DNA from: an uncultured bacterium | GTDB lineage: Bacteria; Bacteroidota; Bacteroidia; Bacteroidales; Bacteroidaceae | Length of the DNA stretch: 64,000 nucleotides | Reading direction: 5' to 3' | NCBI GenBank assembly: GCA_905215555.1 | Contig: CAJMQU010000017.1 | Span: 1-64,000, forward strand | Shown here: positions 56,565-64,000 of the stretch, in pieces | How the letters are laid out: every line of letters begins with the position of its first letter | Numbering within the stretch: position 1 is the stretch's first letter | Translations under genes and position numbers: made by a program | Notes under the pieces: generated by a model | What the model saw: only the letters and a program-made list of their open reading frames with translations | Databases searched by the model: none | Told to the model about the DNA's origin: nothing

Positions 56565-57194
56565 ATGAAAACAATAAAATATATTTCCATGAGAGTGCTG
56601 GCAGTTGCCGCCTTGGCTCTCGCCTTCGCCATGCCGGCAAAGGCACAAATGACCGATAACGGTTATGCCAACATCGATTGGCAATTCAACTTCCCTCTGA
56701 GCAACCACTTCGCCGACAAAAGCAGTGGATGGGGTATGAGTTTTGAAGGTGGTTATTACGTAACCTCGAATATTGCACTCGGTGCTTTCTTAGCTTACCA
56801 CAGCAACCACGAATACTTCGGACGTCAGACACTGCCTGTAGGCGAAGGCGGTAGCATCAATACCGACCAACAGCACACGCTGTTCCAGTTGCCTTTCGGT
56901 CTTGCCGGACGTTATACTTTCGACCGTGGCGGAGCTTTCCAACCTTATTTCGGTGTCAAAGTAGGTCCTCAGTACGCTGAAATCAAATCTACTTTCAACG
57001 TTTACGAGGCCAACAAGAGCACTTGGGGGTTCTATGTATCACCCGAAATCGGTCTCAACATCTACCCATGGGCTTACGGGCCGGGTCTGCACATCGCAGC
57101 TTACTACAGCTACGGTACCAACAAAGGTGATTTGTTCACTTACAGTGTAGACGGTTTGAGCAACTTCGGTCTGCGTCTGGGTATTGCATTCTAA
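56565..57194 (+). CDS. Outer-membrane beta-barrel protein (porin-like)
   Basis: 209 residues with a signal peptide (AFAMPAKAQ). Eight or so amphipathic strands with aromatic turns are visible (WGMSFEGGYYVTSNIALGAFL, GLAGRYTFDRGGAFQPYFGV, GLHIAAYYSYGT), ending LGIAF, which fits a small OmpA/OmpW-size barrel. No substrate is predictable. It is paired with the DUF4136 gene and followed by a terminator. Confidence 0.85.
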   Translation: MKTIKYISMRVLAVAALALAFAMPAKAQMTDNGYANIDWQFNFPLSNHFADKSSGWGMSFEGGYYVTSNIALGAFLAYHSNHEYFGRQTLPVGEGGSINTDQQHTLFQLPFGLAGRYTFDRGGAFQPYFGVKVGPQYAEIKSTFNVYEANKSTWGFYVSPEIGLNIYPWAYGPGLHIAAYYSYGTNKGDLFTYSVDGLSNFGLRLGIAF

Positions 57195-57259
57195 ACATAA
57201 TTTGCATTATAACACAGATATAAGTTTGACTGGTATTAATTGATTGTTTCAAGACGTGT

Positions 57260-57314
57260 AAAAAAAGGGAATAACCGGCCGCGTGAGCGGGAGGCTATTC
57301 CCTTCGTTTTTTTT
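57260..57314. terminator. Bidirectional rho-independent terminator
   Basis: GGGAATA (57267-57273) pairs with TATTCCC (57296-57302). It is flanked by A7 on the left and T8 on the right, so it can end both the barrel gene (+) and the GH3-beta-lactamase gene (-). Confidence 0.88.
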
Positions 57315-57354
57315 ATTAGTAACGAGCTGCAAGTTACGAGTGCCGGACGAACAG

Positions 57355-60300
57355 CTACTTCAACGCCTGATATATCACCTCCTGTATCCGTGTGCGAATA
57401 TCCAGCTTCATCAGCTTCGTATTCCATACATCAGGATAAATACGATTACAAAGGAACACATAAACAAGACCGTTTGTCGGATCTACCCAGGCACAAGTAC
57501 CCGTAAAACCGGTATGTCCGTAAACAGTAGCCGGGGCAGCGGCCGCACACGGACTCTTTGCAGGATTCTGCCGGTCGGGTTTATCGAAGCCAAGACCGCG
57601 GCGGCTGATCCGGGAAACGGTAGTAGTAAATACCCGACAAGTTTCTGGGCTCAGATAGCGTTTGCCATCCAGTTCACCGCCATTCAGCAACATCTGATAA
57701 ATTCGCGCCACTTCCGTAGCATTAGAGAACAACCCGGCATTGCCTGACACACCACCCAGAAAAGCCGCGGACTCATCATGAACAAAACCCTGAAGAACCG
57801 TTTTCCGTAGGAACGGATCAACGGAAGAAGGTACGATTTCAGCTTTCGGTATAGGCATATGATTATAAGGCAGATATCCCGTACGCTTCAGCCCCATCGG
57901 TGCATAGAATTCCTGTTCAAGAAAAGCATCCATCGACATCCCCGTACGCGCTTCGACCACCTGCTGCAACAAGATGAAGCCGACGCAGCTATAACGGTAA
58001 CGGCGGTCGCGCAAAGGCGCTTTCACAATCTTCTGCCGATATTCTTCTTTAAAGGAACAGTTCAGCCATAAGCTATCGCTTACCTGCAATGTATGTTCCG
58101 CAGTACGCACTTCAGACATCAGCCCTTTCCGGAACTTGAATTTCGGATTTGCCCAGGTACGGATGCCTATCTGTACAGAATGCACTGCATCGGGCTTCGC
58201 CTTGAAAAGAGTTCCAGCATAGCTGTCCTCATCTATCGCCTCCTGATAGAACAGCAATGTAGACGGCAATCCGGATTCGTGCAACAATAACTGCCGAATA
58301 GTAATATCTTTCTTATCCGTGTCCTGCAACCAGGACAAATAATCCGAAGCGCGGTCTGTAAGGCTCAGACGGCCTTTATCATACAACTTCATCACGGCAA
58401 GCAGTGTCGCAGTGGTCTTTGTAAGCGAAGCCAGATCGTAAACATCTGTCGGCAATACGGGGAGAGCGGCACCGGGAACATTCACCGCGGCAGGAAGTTT
58501 ATTGGCTGAAATGCCGACAGCCCCTCTCCAGATATGTGTCCCGAATGCCTTGTTATACATTTCCTTTCCGTCTTTCAGTACCACAATCTGACAACCGGGA
58601 TATGCACCTTCCTTAATACCTTCTTTCGCTATTTCATCGATACGCGCCAGCAAGCGGGAGTTCACCCCATGTTCATCAGGAACAAAATGACGCGGTGTTT
58701 TCGGAGTAATGGCCAGTCCGTCACCCGTTGCAAACAGATTGCCGATACTTGCCGAAAGACGTCCATCCGCCGTAGCATCGGCATAAAGTATCCTGACTAC
58801 TTGCGTCTGTACAGCGTCCATCGAAGAGTGAGCCAATATCACGGCATCAGCCGCAGAGACTCCCTGGCGTATCTGTAACACTTGCTTGCCGGGAACGAAG
58901 AGCAGGTAAGCCACCGGTACGTCCGGAACCAATTCATTGAAGAAAGCCTGATAGGGTACCAGACGGTGATCTGTGATACAGACAAGGATACGTTTATATT
59001 GCGACAGGGAGTCTCGCAGTTGTTTGCGTGCAGTTGCCGGCAGTTCCTTCTTCAGTTGGAAGACGGCAGGTACAGCGTTGTGCATCCCGCCGGATGTGGA
59101 GGCCTTGATATATCCGGAAAGTTCTTTCAGGAAAGGTTGGATTTCTTTCGCATCGCCCACATTGAGCACAGCTACCTCCCGTGTGTCCGCATCCAGCGGA
59201 AGCATATTACCTTTATTCTGCAATACGGTGATTGCCGCCTGATTCAGACGGCGTATCAGGTCACGGGTGTGCGCCGTATTGATCCGGTTCTCCAAACCGG
59301 AAAGGCGGACGAAAGGTTTCTTCGACAATCCGAGGGCATACTTATAAGTAAGCACTTTCCGGCACTTCGCCTCGATTTCCGCTTCAGTCAACTCACCGTT
59401 TTTCACGGCATCCAGCACAGCGTCCACTTCTTCCTTGATGCGGCGGGGGACAAGCAACAAATCATGTCCTGCCTTCAAGGCCTTCAAGCAGACAGTCTGG
59501 TCAGTAGTAGCAACCCCCTTCATGGCAAGCGCGTCCGTAAACACCAATCCCTTAAACTTCATTTCCTGCGTCAGCAAATCATGCACTACTTTACGGGAAA
59601 GCGAAGAGGGCACTCCCCGTTTCGGTTCAAGCACCGGCACTTCAAGGTGTCCTACCATCATACCGGATAATCCAGCCTGAATGGCCTTTCTGAACGGATA
59701 CAGTTCCACACTGTCCAGTCGGGCACGCGAAAAGGACAATACCGGCAATGAATGGTGCGAATCCACATCTGTATCGCCATGTCCCGGAAAGTGCTTGCTG
59801 ACAGAAAGCACACCGCCTTCTTCCAGTCCACGGGAGTATGCTATCACCTTGTCCGCCACATTGACAGGATTTTCACCAAAAGAGCGGGTGTTGATGACCG
59901 GATTCTTCGGATTGATATTCACATCCGCCACCGGAGCAAAATTCACCTGTACACCGAGTTCACGGCATTGCCGTGCCATCTCGCGTCCGTATTCATACAA
60001 AAGTTCGTTGTCCTGTATACAGCCCAGAACCATGTTGCGGGGAAACACCGGCGTGCCGCGCAGCCGCATGGAAAGTCCCCACTCACCATCGAAAGTTATC
60101 ATCAACGGGATGTCCGCCATCTTCTGCGCCTCATTCGTCAGAACCACCTGGTTTTCTATTAGCCCACCGGAAAAGAGCAGACCGCCCACTTTGTAGTCGT
60201 TCACCACTTTGCGCAGCAGGTCACGGTTGGCTTTATTCTGCTGCGGAGCAATCGTATAGATGAATAGCTGTCCGATACGTTCTTTCAGATTCATCTTGTT

Positions 60301-60471
60301 GAGTATAGAGTCCACCCACTGCCGGCATTGTTCGTTACCGGAAAGCTGGCGGATCATAATGGGTTCAACAGAAGGTATGGGAGATTGCTGTGCAGACAGA
60401 CGATGCGCCTGAGCGTTGATACGGGCGCAGCAACTGCATATTATAAGGAAGGATAGGAGTAGTTTTTTCAT
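57355..60471 (-). CDS. GH3 (NagZ-like)-serine beta-lactamase fusion protein, copy A
   Basis: 1038 residues from the ATG at 60471 (MKKLLLSFLI); another ATG two codons upstream is possible. Signal peptide; GH3 barrel about 50-390 with the NagZ acid/base loop SKHFPGHGDTDVDSHH near 229 and nucleophile Asp in VFTDALAMKGV near 312; a (alpha/beta) sandwich about 420-590; and a class-C beta-lactamase/transpeptidase-like domain about 625-1038 with SLTK near 685, Tyr in YSCVGF near 829 (YxN changed to YSC) and GHTGFTGT near 988. Related proteins hydrolyse N-acetylglucosamine from muropeptides. The second domain may cut amide or ester bonds. It is likely periplasmic and involved in cell-wall turnover. 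Confidence 0.9.
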   Translation of the reverse strand: MKKLLLSFLIICSCCARINAQAHRLSAQQSPIPSVEPIMIRQLSGNEQCRQWVDSILNKMNLKERIGQLFIYTIAPQQNKANRDLLRKVVNDYKVGGLLFSGGLIENQVVLTNEAQKMADIPLMITFDGEWGLSMRLRGTPVFPRNMVLGCIQDNELLYEYGREMARQCRELGVQVNFAPVADVNINPKNPVINTRSFGENPVNVADKVIAYSRGLEEGGVLSVSKHFPGHGDTDVDSHHSLPVLSFSRARLDSVELYPFRKAIQAGLSGMMVGHLEVPVLEPKRGVPSSLSRKVVHDLLTQEMKFKGLVFTDALAMKGVATTDQTVCLKALKAGHDLLLVPRRIKEEVDAVLDAVKNGELTEAEIEAKCRKVLTYKYALGLSKKPFVRLSGLENRINTAHTRDLIRRLNQAAITVLQNKGNMLPLDADTREVAVLNVGDAKEIQPFLKELSGYIKASTSGGMHNAVPAVFQLKKELPATARKQLRDSLSQYKRILVCITDHRLVPYQAFFNELVPDVPVAYLLFVPGKQVLQIRQGVSAADAVILAHSSMDAVQTQVVRILYADATADGRLSASIGNLFATGDGLAITPKTPRHFVPDEHGVNSRLLARIDEIAKEGIKEGAYPGCQIVVLKDGKEMYNKAFGTHIWRGAVGISANKLPAAVNVPGAALPVLPTDVYDLASLTKTTATLLAVMKLYDKGRLSLTDRASDYLSWLQDTDKKDITIRQLLLHESGLPSTLLFYQEAIDEDSYAGTLFKAKPDAVHSVQIGIRTWANPKFKFRKGLMSEVRTAEHTLQVSDSLWLNCSFKEEYRQKIVKAPLRDRRYRYSCVGFILLQQVVEARTGMSMDAFLEQEFYAPMGLKRTGYLPYNHMPIPKAEIVPSSVDPFLRKTVLQGFVHDESAAFLGGVSGNAGLFSNATEVARIYQMLLNGGELDGKRYLSPETCRVFTTTVSRISRRGLGFDKPDRQNPAKSPCAAAAPATVYGHTGFTGTCAWVDPTNGLVYVFLCNRIYPDVWNTKLMKLDIRTRIQEVIYQALK

Positions 60472-60522
60472 TATCATCTATACATTAAGGCTACCAAAGT
60501 TATATCATTTCCAACACAAAGA

Positions 60523-60578
60523 CACGGTAAATACAGAGTTTTTTTGACTAATTAGAAAAAAATACTGTATTTACCGTG
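60523..60578. terminator. Large inverted-repeat terminator between the two GH3-beta-lactamase genes
   Basis: CACGGTAAATACAG (60523-60536) pairs with CTGTATTTACCGTG (60565-60578). The loop contains T7 and A7 runs that can pair with each other, extending the stem. It ends copy B before copy A begins. Confidence 0.8.
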
Positions 60579-60602
60579 CCTCCGGTAGTTTTTATGCTCA
60601 GG

Positions 60603-63600
60603 CTATTTCAGACTTTTATAAATCGCTTCCTGTATGTCCGTCCGGATATTCATCTCTCCCAGTTTCGTGTTCCAGACATTTGGGCACAAGCGGTTACTGA
60701 GAAAGACATATACCGTTCGGTTCACAGGGTCCACCCAGGTGCAAGTGCCGGTGAATCCGGTATGCCCATAAACGGCGGATGAGGCCGAAGGCGCACAAGG
60801 GCTATTCTTCAAATCACTTAAATCAGGCTTATCAAAACCTAGTCCCCGGCGGCTGACGGCGGAAGTTTCCGTTGTGAACAACCGGCAGGTCGCTTCACTC
60901 AAATAGCGTCTACCATTCAGTTCACCGCCATTCAGCAGCATCTGATAGATCTTCGCAACTTCCGTAGCTGTAGAGAATAAACCCGCATTACCGGAAATAC
61001 CGCCCATGCAGGCAGCCGCTTCATCGTGCACATAACCGCATAAGTCCTGGCGGCGAAGGAAATCATTGGCAGCCGTAGGCATTATCTCTTGTCTGGAGTA
61101 TCTCAGCAAAGGCAGGTACATGGTGCGCTGCAAGCCCATAGATGCATAAAATTCTTTCGCAACATAAAGGTCCATCGGCAGCTTGACAACCGCCTCCACC
61201 ACCTGTTGCAGAAGAATAAAGCCGAGGTCGCTGTACACATAGCGTTTGCCGTCCATATCGCAACGGGCGATCTTTTGCAGAATGGTATTCTTGAAACTCT
61301 TATTCAGCCACATATCATCCGCCACATGCAGCGTATAGACAGATGAACCTTTAGCAGACACCAATCCCTTCTTAAACTTGAAGTCCGAACAATAGTAGCT
61401 ATGCTCGCTCACCTGTGTGCGGTGCCATTTATCTACCCAACTTTGGGCATATGGACCTTGCACGGAATTAGGGTCAATGGCTTCCAGATAGAAACGGATG
61501 TAAGGCGGCAGGCCGGATTCGTGAAGAAGCAACTCTTTGATGGTTATATTCTTCTTATTGGTGTTCCGCAGGAAAGGCAGATATTGAGAGGCCTTGTCCG
61601 TCAGTTTCAGTTTGCCTTCGTCATAAAGCTTCATGACGGCAAGCAGCGTAGCAGTGGTCTTGGTCAGAGAAGCAAGGTCAAACATATCCGTAGGGCGCAC
61701 GGCAGTGGTATCCTTATCGGAATGCGTGCCGAAACACTTGTCATACACAGGCTGTCCCTCTTTCAACACCAGCACCTGGCAACCAGGATAAGCCTTGGCA
61801 TCCAGCCCCGCCTTGGCGATAGCATCAATCTGATGCAACTCGTAAGATTTCATACCCAGATCTTCGGGAATAATGTTCCCCGGCTTCATATCCGGAATGA
61901 CGATACTGCCCTCACCCGCCCGGTAAAGGGCACCGATGCTCATGGAAAGTTTCCCGTGTGCAGGCACTTTAGCAAATATCACCCCGGCTACATATTGCTG
62001 GATGTCCTCCTCCGACGAATGTCCTAAGACCACGGCACTGGCTTGCCTCAAAGCCGGTTCCAATGGCTGCATCCCCCTGTAAGACGTGAAGAAAGCATAC
62101 ACCAACGGTACGGATAAATCCAGTTCCGCAAGGAAACCGGCATAAGCAACCACGTCGGCATCCCTCCCCGACACGCTGATCACGATGCGGCGGTAATCCG
62201 CCAACTTGCGTGCCAGTTCACGGCGGGCACCGGCAGTCATTTCCCGCGTCAGGCGAAGATGCTCCACAGGAACAGGAGCCAATCTCTTCATCTCTTCTAT
62301 AAAAACACCGTCATTTCCCTCGCCCACACTCAACACAGCAATCGGGGCGCCACCAACAGGCGTCAAAGGCAATATCCCGAAATGGTTGCCCAGCACCGTA
62401 ACAGCTGCCTGACGCAATTTAGTGATCAATGCCCGTGCTTCGTCCGTATGAATACGATAGCTCATTCCGCTAACTTGCAGCTGCGGACACGGCTGACGCA
62501 AGCCTAATAAATATTTGCAGGTAAGTATCCTACGGCATTTGGCTTCTACCTCTGATTCGGGAAGCACACCGTCTTTCACAGCGTCCAGCACTTCCTTCAC
62601 GGCATTTTCCGTGTTATACTGCACCAATACCATATCATTTCCGGCAAGCAATGCTTTTGTGGTGACCTGTGGCACGGACGAGACGCCTTTCATATCGAGG
62701 GCATCCGTAAAGACCAATCCCCGGAACCCCATTTCGTCTTTCAGCAACCCTGTCACTACCTTCCGGGAAAGTGAAGAAGCCGTCTTATTGTCCGGTTCCA
62801 GAGCAGGCACCTGCAAGTGGCCCACCATCACGCCGCCCAAACCGGCGCGTATCATTTCTCTAAAAGGATACAGTTCCACACTGTCCAGACGTTCGCGGTT
62901 GTAATACAACACCGGCAATCCTTTATGCAAATCCACATCCGTATCGCCATGCCCGGGAAAATGCTTGCTGACCGATAATACACCGCCACTTTCCAGTCCC
63001 CGGCTGTAGGCCAGCACCTTCTCCGCCACTTTCTTTGCGTCCTCGCCGAAAGAACGCACATGAATCACCGGATTCAAGGGATTGGTATTGACGTCTGCAT
63101 CGGGTGCAAAATTCACGTGTACCCCCAGTTCTCGGAACTCGCGCGCCACCTCACGCCCATATTCATAAATCAGATTATTATCTTCAATACAACCAAGGGC
63201 GGCATTCTTCGGGAAATAGGGCGTGCCTTCCAGCCGCATGGAAAGTCCCCACTCACCATCAAAGGTAATCATGACGGGAACCTTGGAATTCTTCTGTGCA
63301 ATATTCGTCAGTATCGCCTGTTCTTCCGGTGTACCTTCGGCAAACAGCAGTCCGCCAATCTTATACTTCTTAACCAGATCGCGTATCTGTTTCTTTTTCT
63401 GCTTATCCGCTTTGGCGGGAAAGGTGGTAACAATCAACTGTCCCACTTTCTCTTGCAGGTTCAGACCTGCAAATACGGAGTCGACCCATTGTTTGCAACG
63501 GGCATCCGCCGCCGAAGGAAGAAAAGGCGCTTCTGTCTGTGCACGAAGCAATGACACATTGTCCCACAAAAGGGAAATCAACAATAAGAGAAGAATCCTC

Positions 63601-63605
63601 TTCAT
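60603..63605 (-). CDS. GH3 (NagZ-like)-serine beta-lactamase fusion protein, copy B
   Basis: 1000 residues; same architecture as the next gene downstream (copy A). Signal peptide to about 23; GH3 barrel with SKHFPGHGDTDVDLHKG near 217 and the nucleophile Asp in VFTDALDMKGV near 298; sandwich domain; and a beta-lactamase-like domain with FDLASLTKTTATL near 646, Tyr in YSDLGF near 792 and GHTGFTGT near 948. The YxN-type position reads YSD here and YSC in copy A. The two genes are separate transcripts (a terminator lies between) and differ enough to suggest divergence rather than recent copying. Probably periplasmic cell-wall processing. Confidence 0.9.
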   Translation of the reverse strand: MKRILLLLLISLLWDNVSLLRAQTEAPFLPSAADARCKQWVDSVFAGLNLQEKVGQLIVTTFPAKADKQKKKQIRDLVKKYKIGGLLFAEGTPEEQAILTNIAQKNSKVPVMITFDGEWGLSMRLEGTPYFPKNAALGCIEDNNLIYEYGREVAREFRELGVHVNFAPDADVNTNPLNPVIHVRSFGEDAKKVAEKVLAYSRGLESGGVLSVSKHFPGHGDTDVDLHKGLPVLYYNRERLDSVELYPFREMIRAGLGGVMVGHLQVPALEPDNKTASSLSRKVVTGLLKDEMGFRGLVFTDALDMKGVSSVPQVTTKALLAGNDMVLVQYNTENAVKEVLDAVKDGVLPESEVEAKCRRILTCKYLLGLRQPCPQLQVSGMSYRIHTDEARALITKLRQAAVTVLGNHFGILPLTPVGGAPIAVLSVGEGNDGVFIEEMKRLAPVPVEHLRLTREMTAGARRELARKLADYRRIVISVSGRDADVVAYAGFLAELDLSVPLVYAFFTSYRGMQPLEPALRQASAVVLGHSSEEDIQQYVAGVIFAKVPAHGKLSMSIGALYRAGEGSIVIPDMKPGNIIPEDLGMKSYELHQIDAIAKAGLDAKAYPGCQVLVLKEGQPVYDKCFGTHSDKDTTAVRPTDMFDLASLTKTTATLLAVMKLYDEGKLKLTDKASQYLPFLRNTNKKNITIKELLLHESGLPPYIRFYLEAIDPNSVQGPYAQSWVDKWHRTQVSEHSYYCSDFKFKKGLVSAKGSSVYTLHVADDMWLNKSFKNTILQKIARCDMDGKRYVYSDLGFILLQQVVEAVVKLPMDLYVAKEFYASMGLQRTMYLPLLRYSRQEIMPTAANDFLRRQDLCGYVHDEAAACMGGISGNAGLFSTATEVAKIYQMLLNGGELNGRRYLSEATCRLFTTETSAVSRRGLGFDKPDLSDLKNSPCAPSASSAVYGHTGFTGTCTWVDPVNRTVYVFLSNRLCPNVWNTKLGEMNIRTDIQEAIYKSLK

Positions 63606-63718
63606 TTTATTTATTCTTTAGTTTACCTATTTTCATTCATTTCTGCGCGATTATGAGTTAGGCCGAGATTGAAATTTATCTTCTATTTTTACATCCGATC
63701 AGAGACGTTATTTGAATT

Positions 63719-63755
63719 AAATGATAATTTAGCGCAGAGTGCTAAATTATCATTT
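63719..63755. repeat. 14-bp-arm palindrome, copy 2 of the repeated element
   Basis: AAATGATAATTTAG (63719-63732) and CTAAATTATCATTT (63742-63755). With the inner AGC/GCT pair the loop is GCAGAGT, which is the reverse complement of ACTCTGC in the loop of the copy at 54213-54255. It lies between the 5'-nucleotidase-like gene and copy B. Confidence 0.85.
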
Positions 63756-63774
63756 GCTTCCTCTCTTCTCAGTC

Positions 63775-64000
63775 TCACTTCTTTTCGTCCGCTTCCGTCA
63801 ATGTCAGTTTCAACATACCGACATAAATTCCACTTTTTCCGGAATGTAGTACGGGCACATTCTTACCATCTTTATTCAAATAGACAGCCGGTTCTTTCAT
63901 AAAAGTATGGGTATGTCCGCCCAGAATGGCATCAATATGATTCGTTTTCTGTGCCAGTTCCACATCACAAGGAGCGTTTTTCAGTTGATGACCGAGATGC
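63775..64000 (-). CDS. 5'-nucleotidase/UshA-like metallophosphatase, C-terminal part (partial)
   Basis: The gene enters from the right edge; 74 codons and the stop are visible. HLGHQLKNAPCDVELAQKTN and AILGGHTHTFMKEPAVYLNK contain the metal-binding GGHTHT motif of calcineurin-like phosphoesterases, followed by PVLHSGKSGIYVGMLKL, typical of the metallophosphatase domain of 5'-nucleotidases. The stop comes soon after this domain, so this polypeptide has no 5'-nucleotidase C-terminal domain; in Bacteroides such domains are often encoded by a neighbouring gene. Confidence 0.75.
   Translation of the reverse strand, partial: HLGHQLKNAPCDVELAQKTNHIDAILGGHTHTFMKEPAVYLNKDGKNVPVLHSGKSGIYVGMLKLTLTEADEKK

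Overview
The window looks like a chromosomal segment of a gut Bacteroides species or a close relative. The evidence is SusC/SusD outer-membrane pairs, a hybrid two-component system regulator, many signal-peptide or lipoprotein glycoside hydrolases, NigD-like and DUF4136 lipoproteins, weak Shine-Dalgarno sequences and TAnnTTTG-type -7 boxes. I did not assign a species. No rRNA, tRNA, CRISPR array, integrase or transposase was seen.

Region 1 (1-1592): the 5' end of a GMP-synthase-like gene, a NigD-like lipoprotein gene, and a regular array of about seven 22-bp units built from TTAC/GTAA inverted half-sites.

Region 2 (1618-29115): a large polysaccharide-utilization locus (PUL) in two divergent arms that share a 555-bp control region (18677-19231). 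The minus arm reads GH127/146, SusC, SusD, a zinc-metallopeptidase-like DUF6055 lipoprotein, an EamA transporter, a hybrid two-component regulator overlapping it by 4 bp, and a tricorn-type protease ending at a strong terminator. The plus arm reads a GH97 enzyme carrying an unusual C-terminal HExxH domain, a GH43 with accessory domains, a second GH127/146, and a DPP4-like S9 peptidase. The mix of arabinose and galactose hydrolases with several peptidases suggests a glycoprotein target, possibly arabinosylated plant cell-wall protein. That is inference.

Region 3 (29182-39515): a potassium-import (Kdp) operon. It has a 31-codon membrane micropeptide, kdpF, kdpA, kdpB, kdpC, an outer-membrane barrel, a truncated KdpD (sensor half only) and a separate histidine kinase. 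A sequence matching a sigma-54 promoter lies just upstream, and an NtrC-type response regulator is next door. The barrel gene is flanked by two strongly structured spacers, one with a possible pseudoknot.

Region 4 (39797-51704): a divergent aspartokinase, then a beta-mannan cluster. Working parts are GH26, GH130 phosphorylase, GPH symporter, AGE epimerase, GH5 mannanase, a CE7 esterase and an AraC regulator. Together they give the route mannan to mannobiose to mannosylglucose to mannose-1-phosphate plus glucose. The cluster is partly decayed: an SGNH esterase, a second GH5 and a SusC are pseudogenes. A shared TGTGA-TATGATA-like motif precedes the AraC gene and both enzyme promoters.

Region 5 (51893-64000): a GH3 beta-glucosidase, an aldo/keto reductase, a DUF4136 lipoprotein with an outer-membrane barrel, two tandem paralogues of a GH3(NagZ-like)-beta-lactamase fusion probably acting on cell wall, and the 3' end of a 5'-nucleotidase-like gene. 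Near-identical 37-43 bp palindromes sit at 54213 and 63719.
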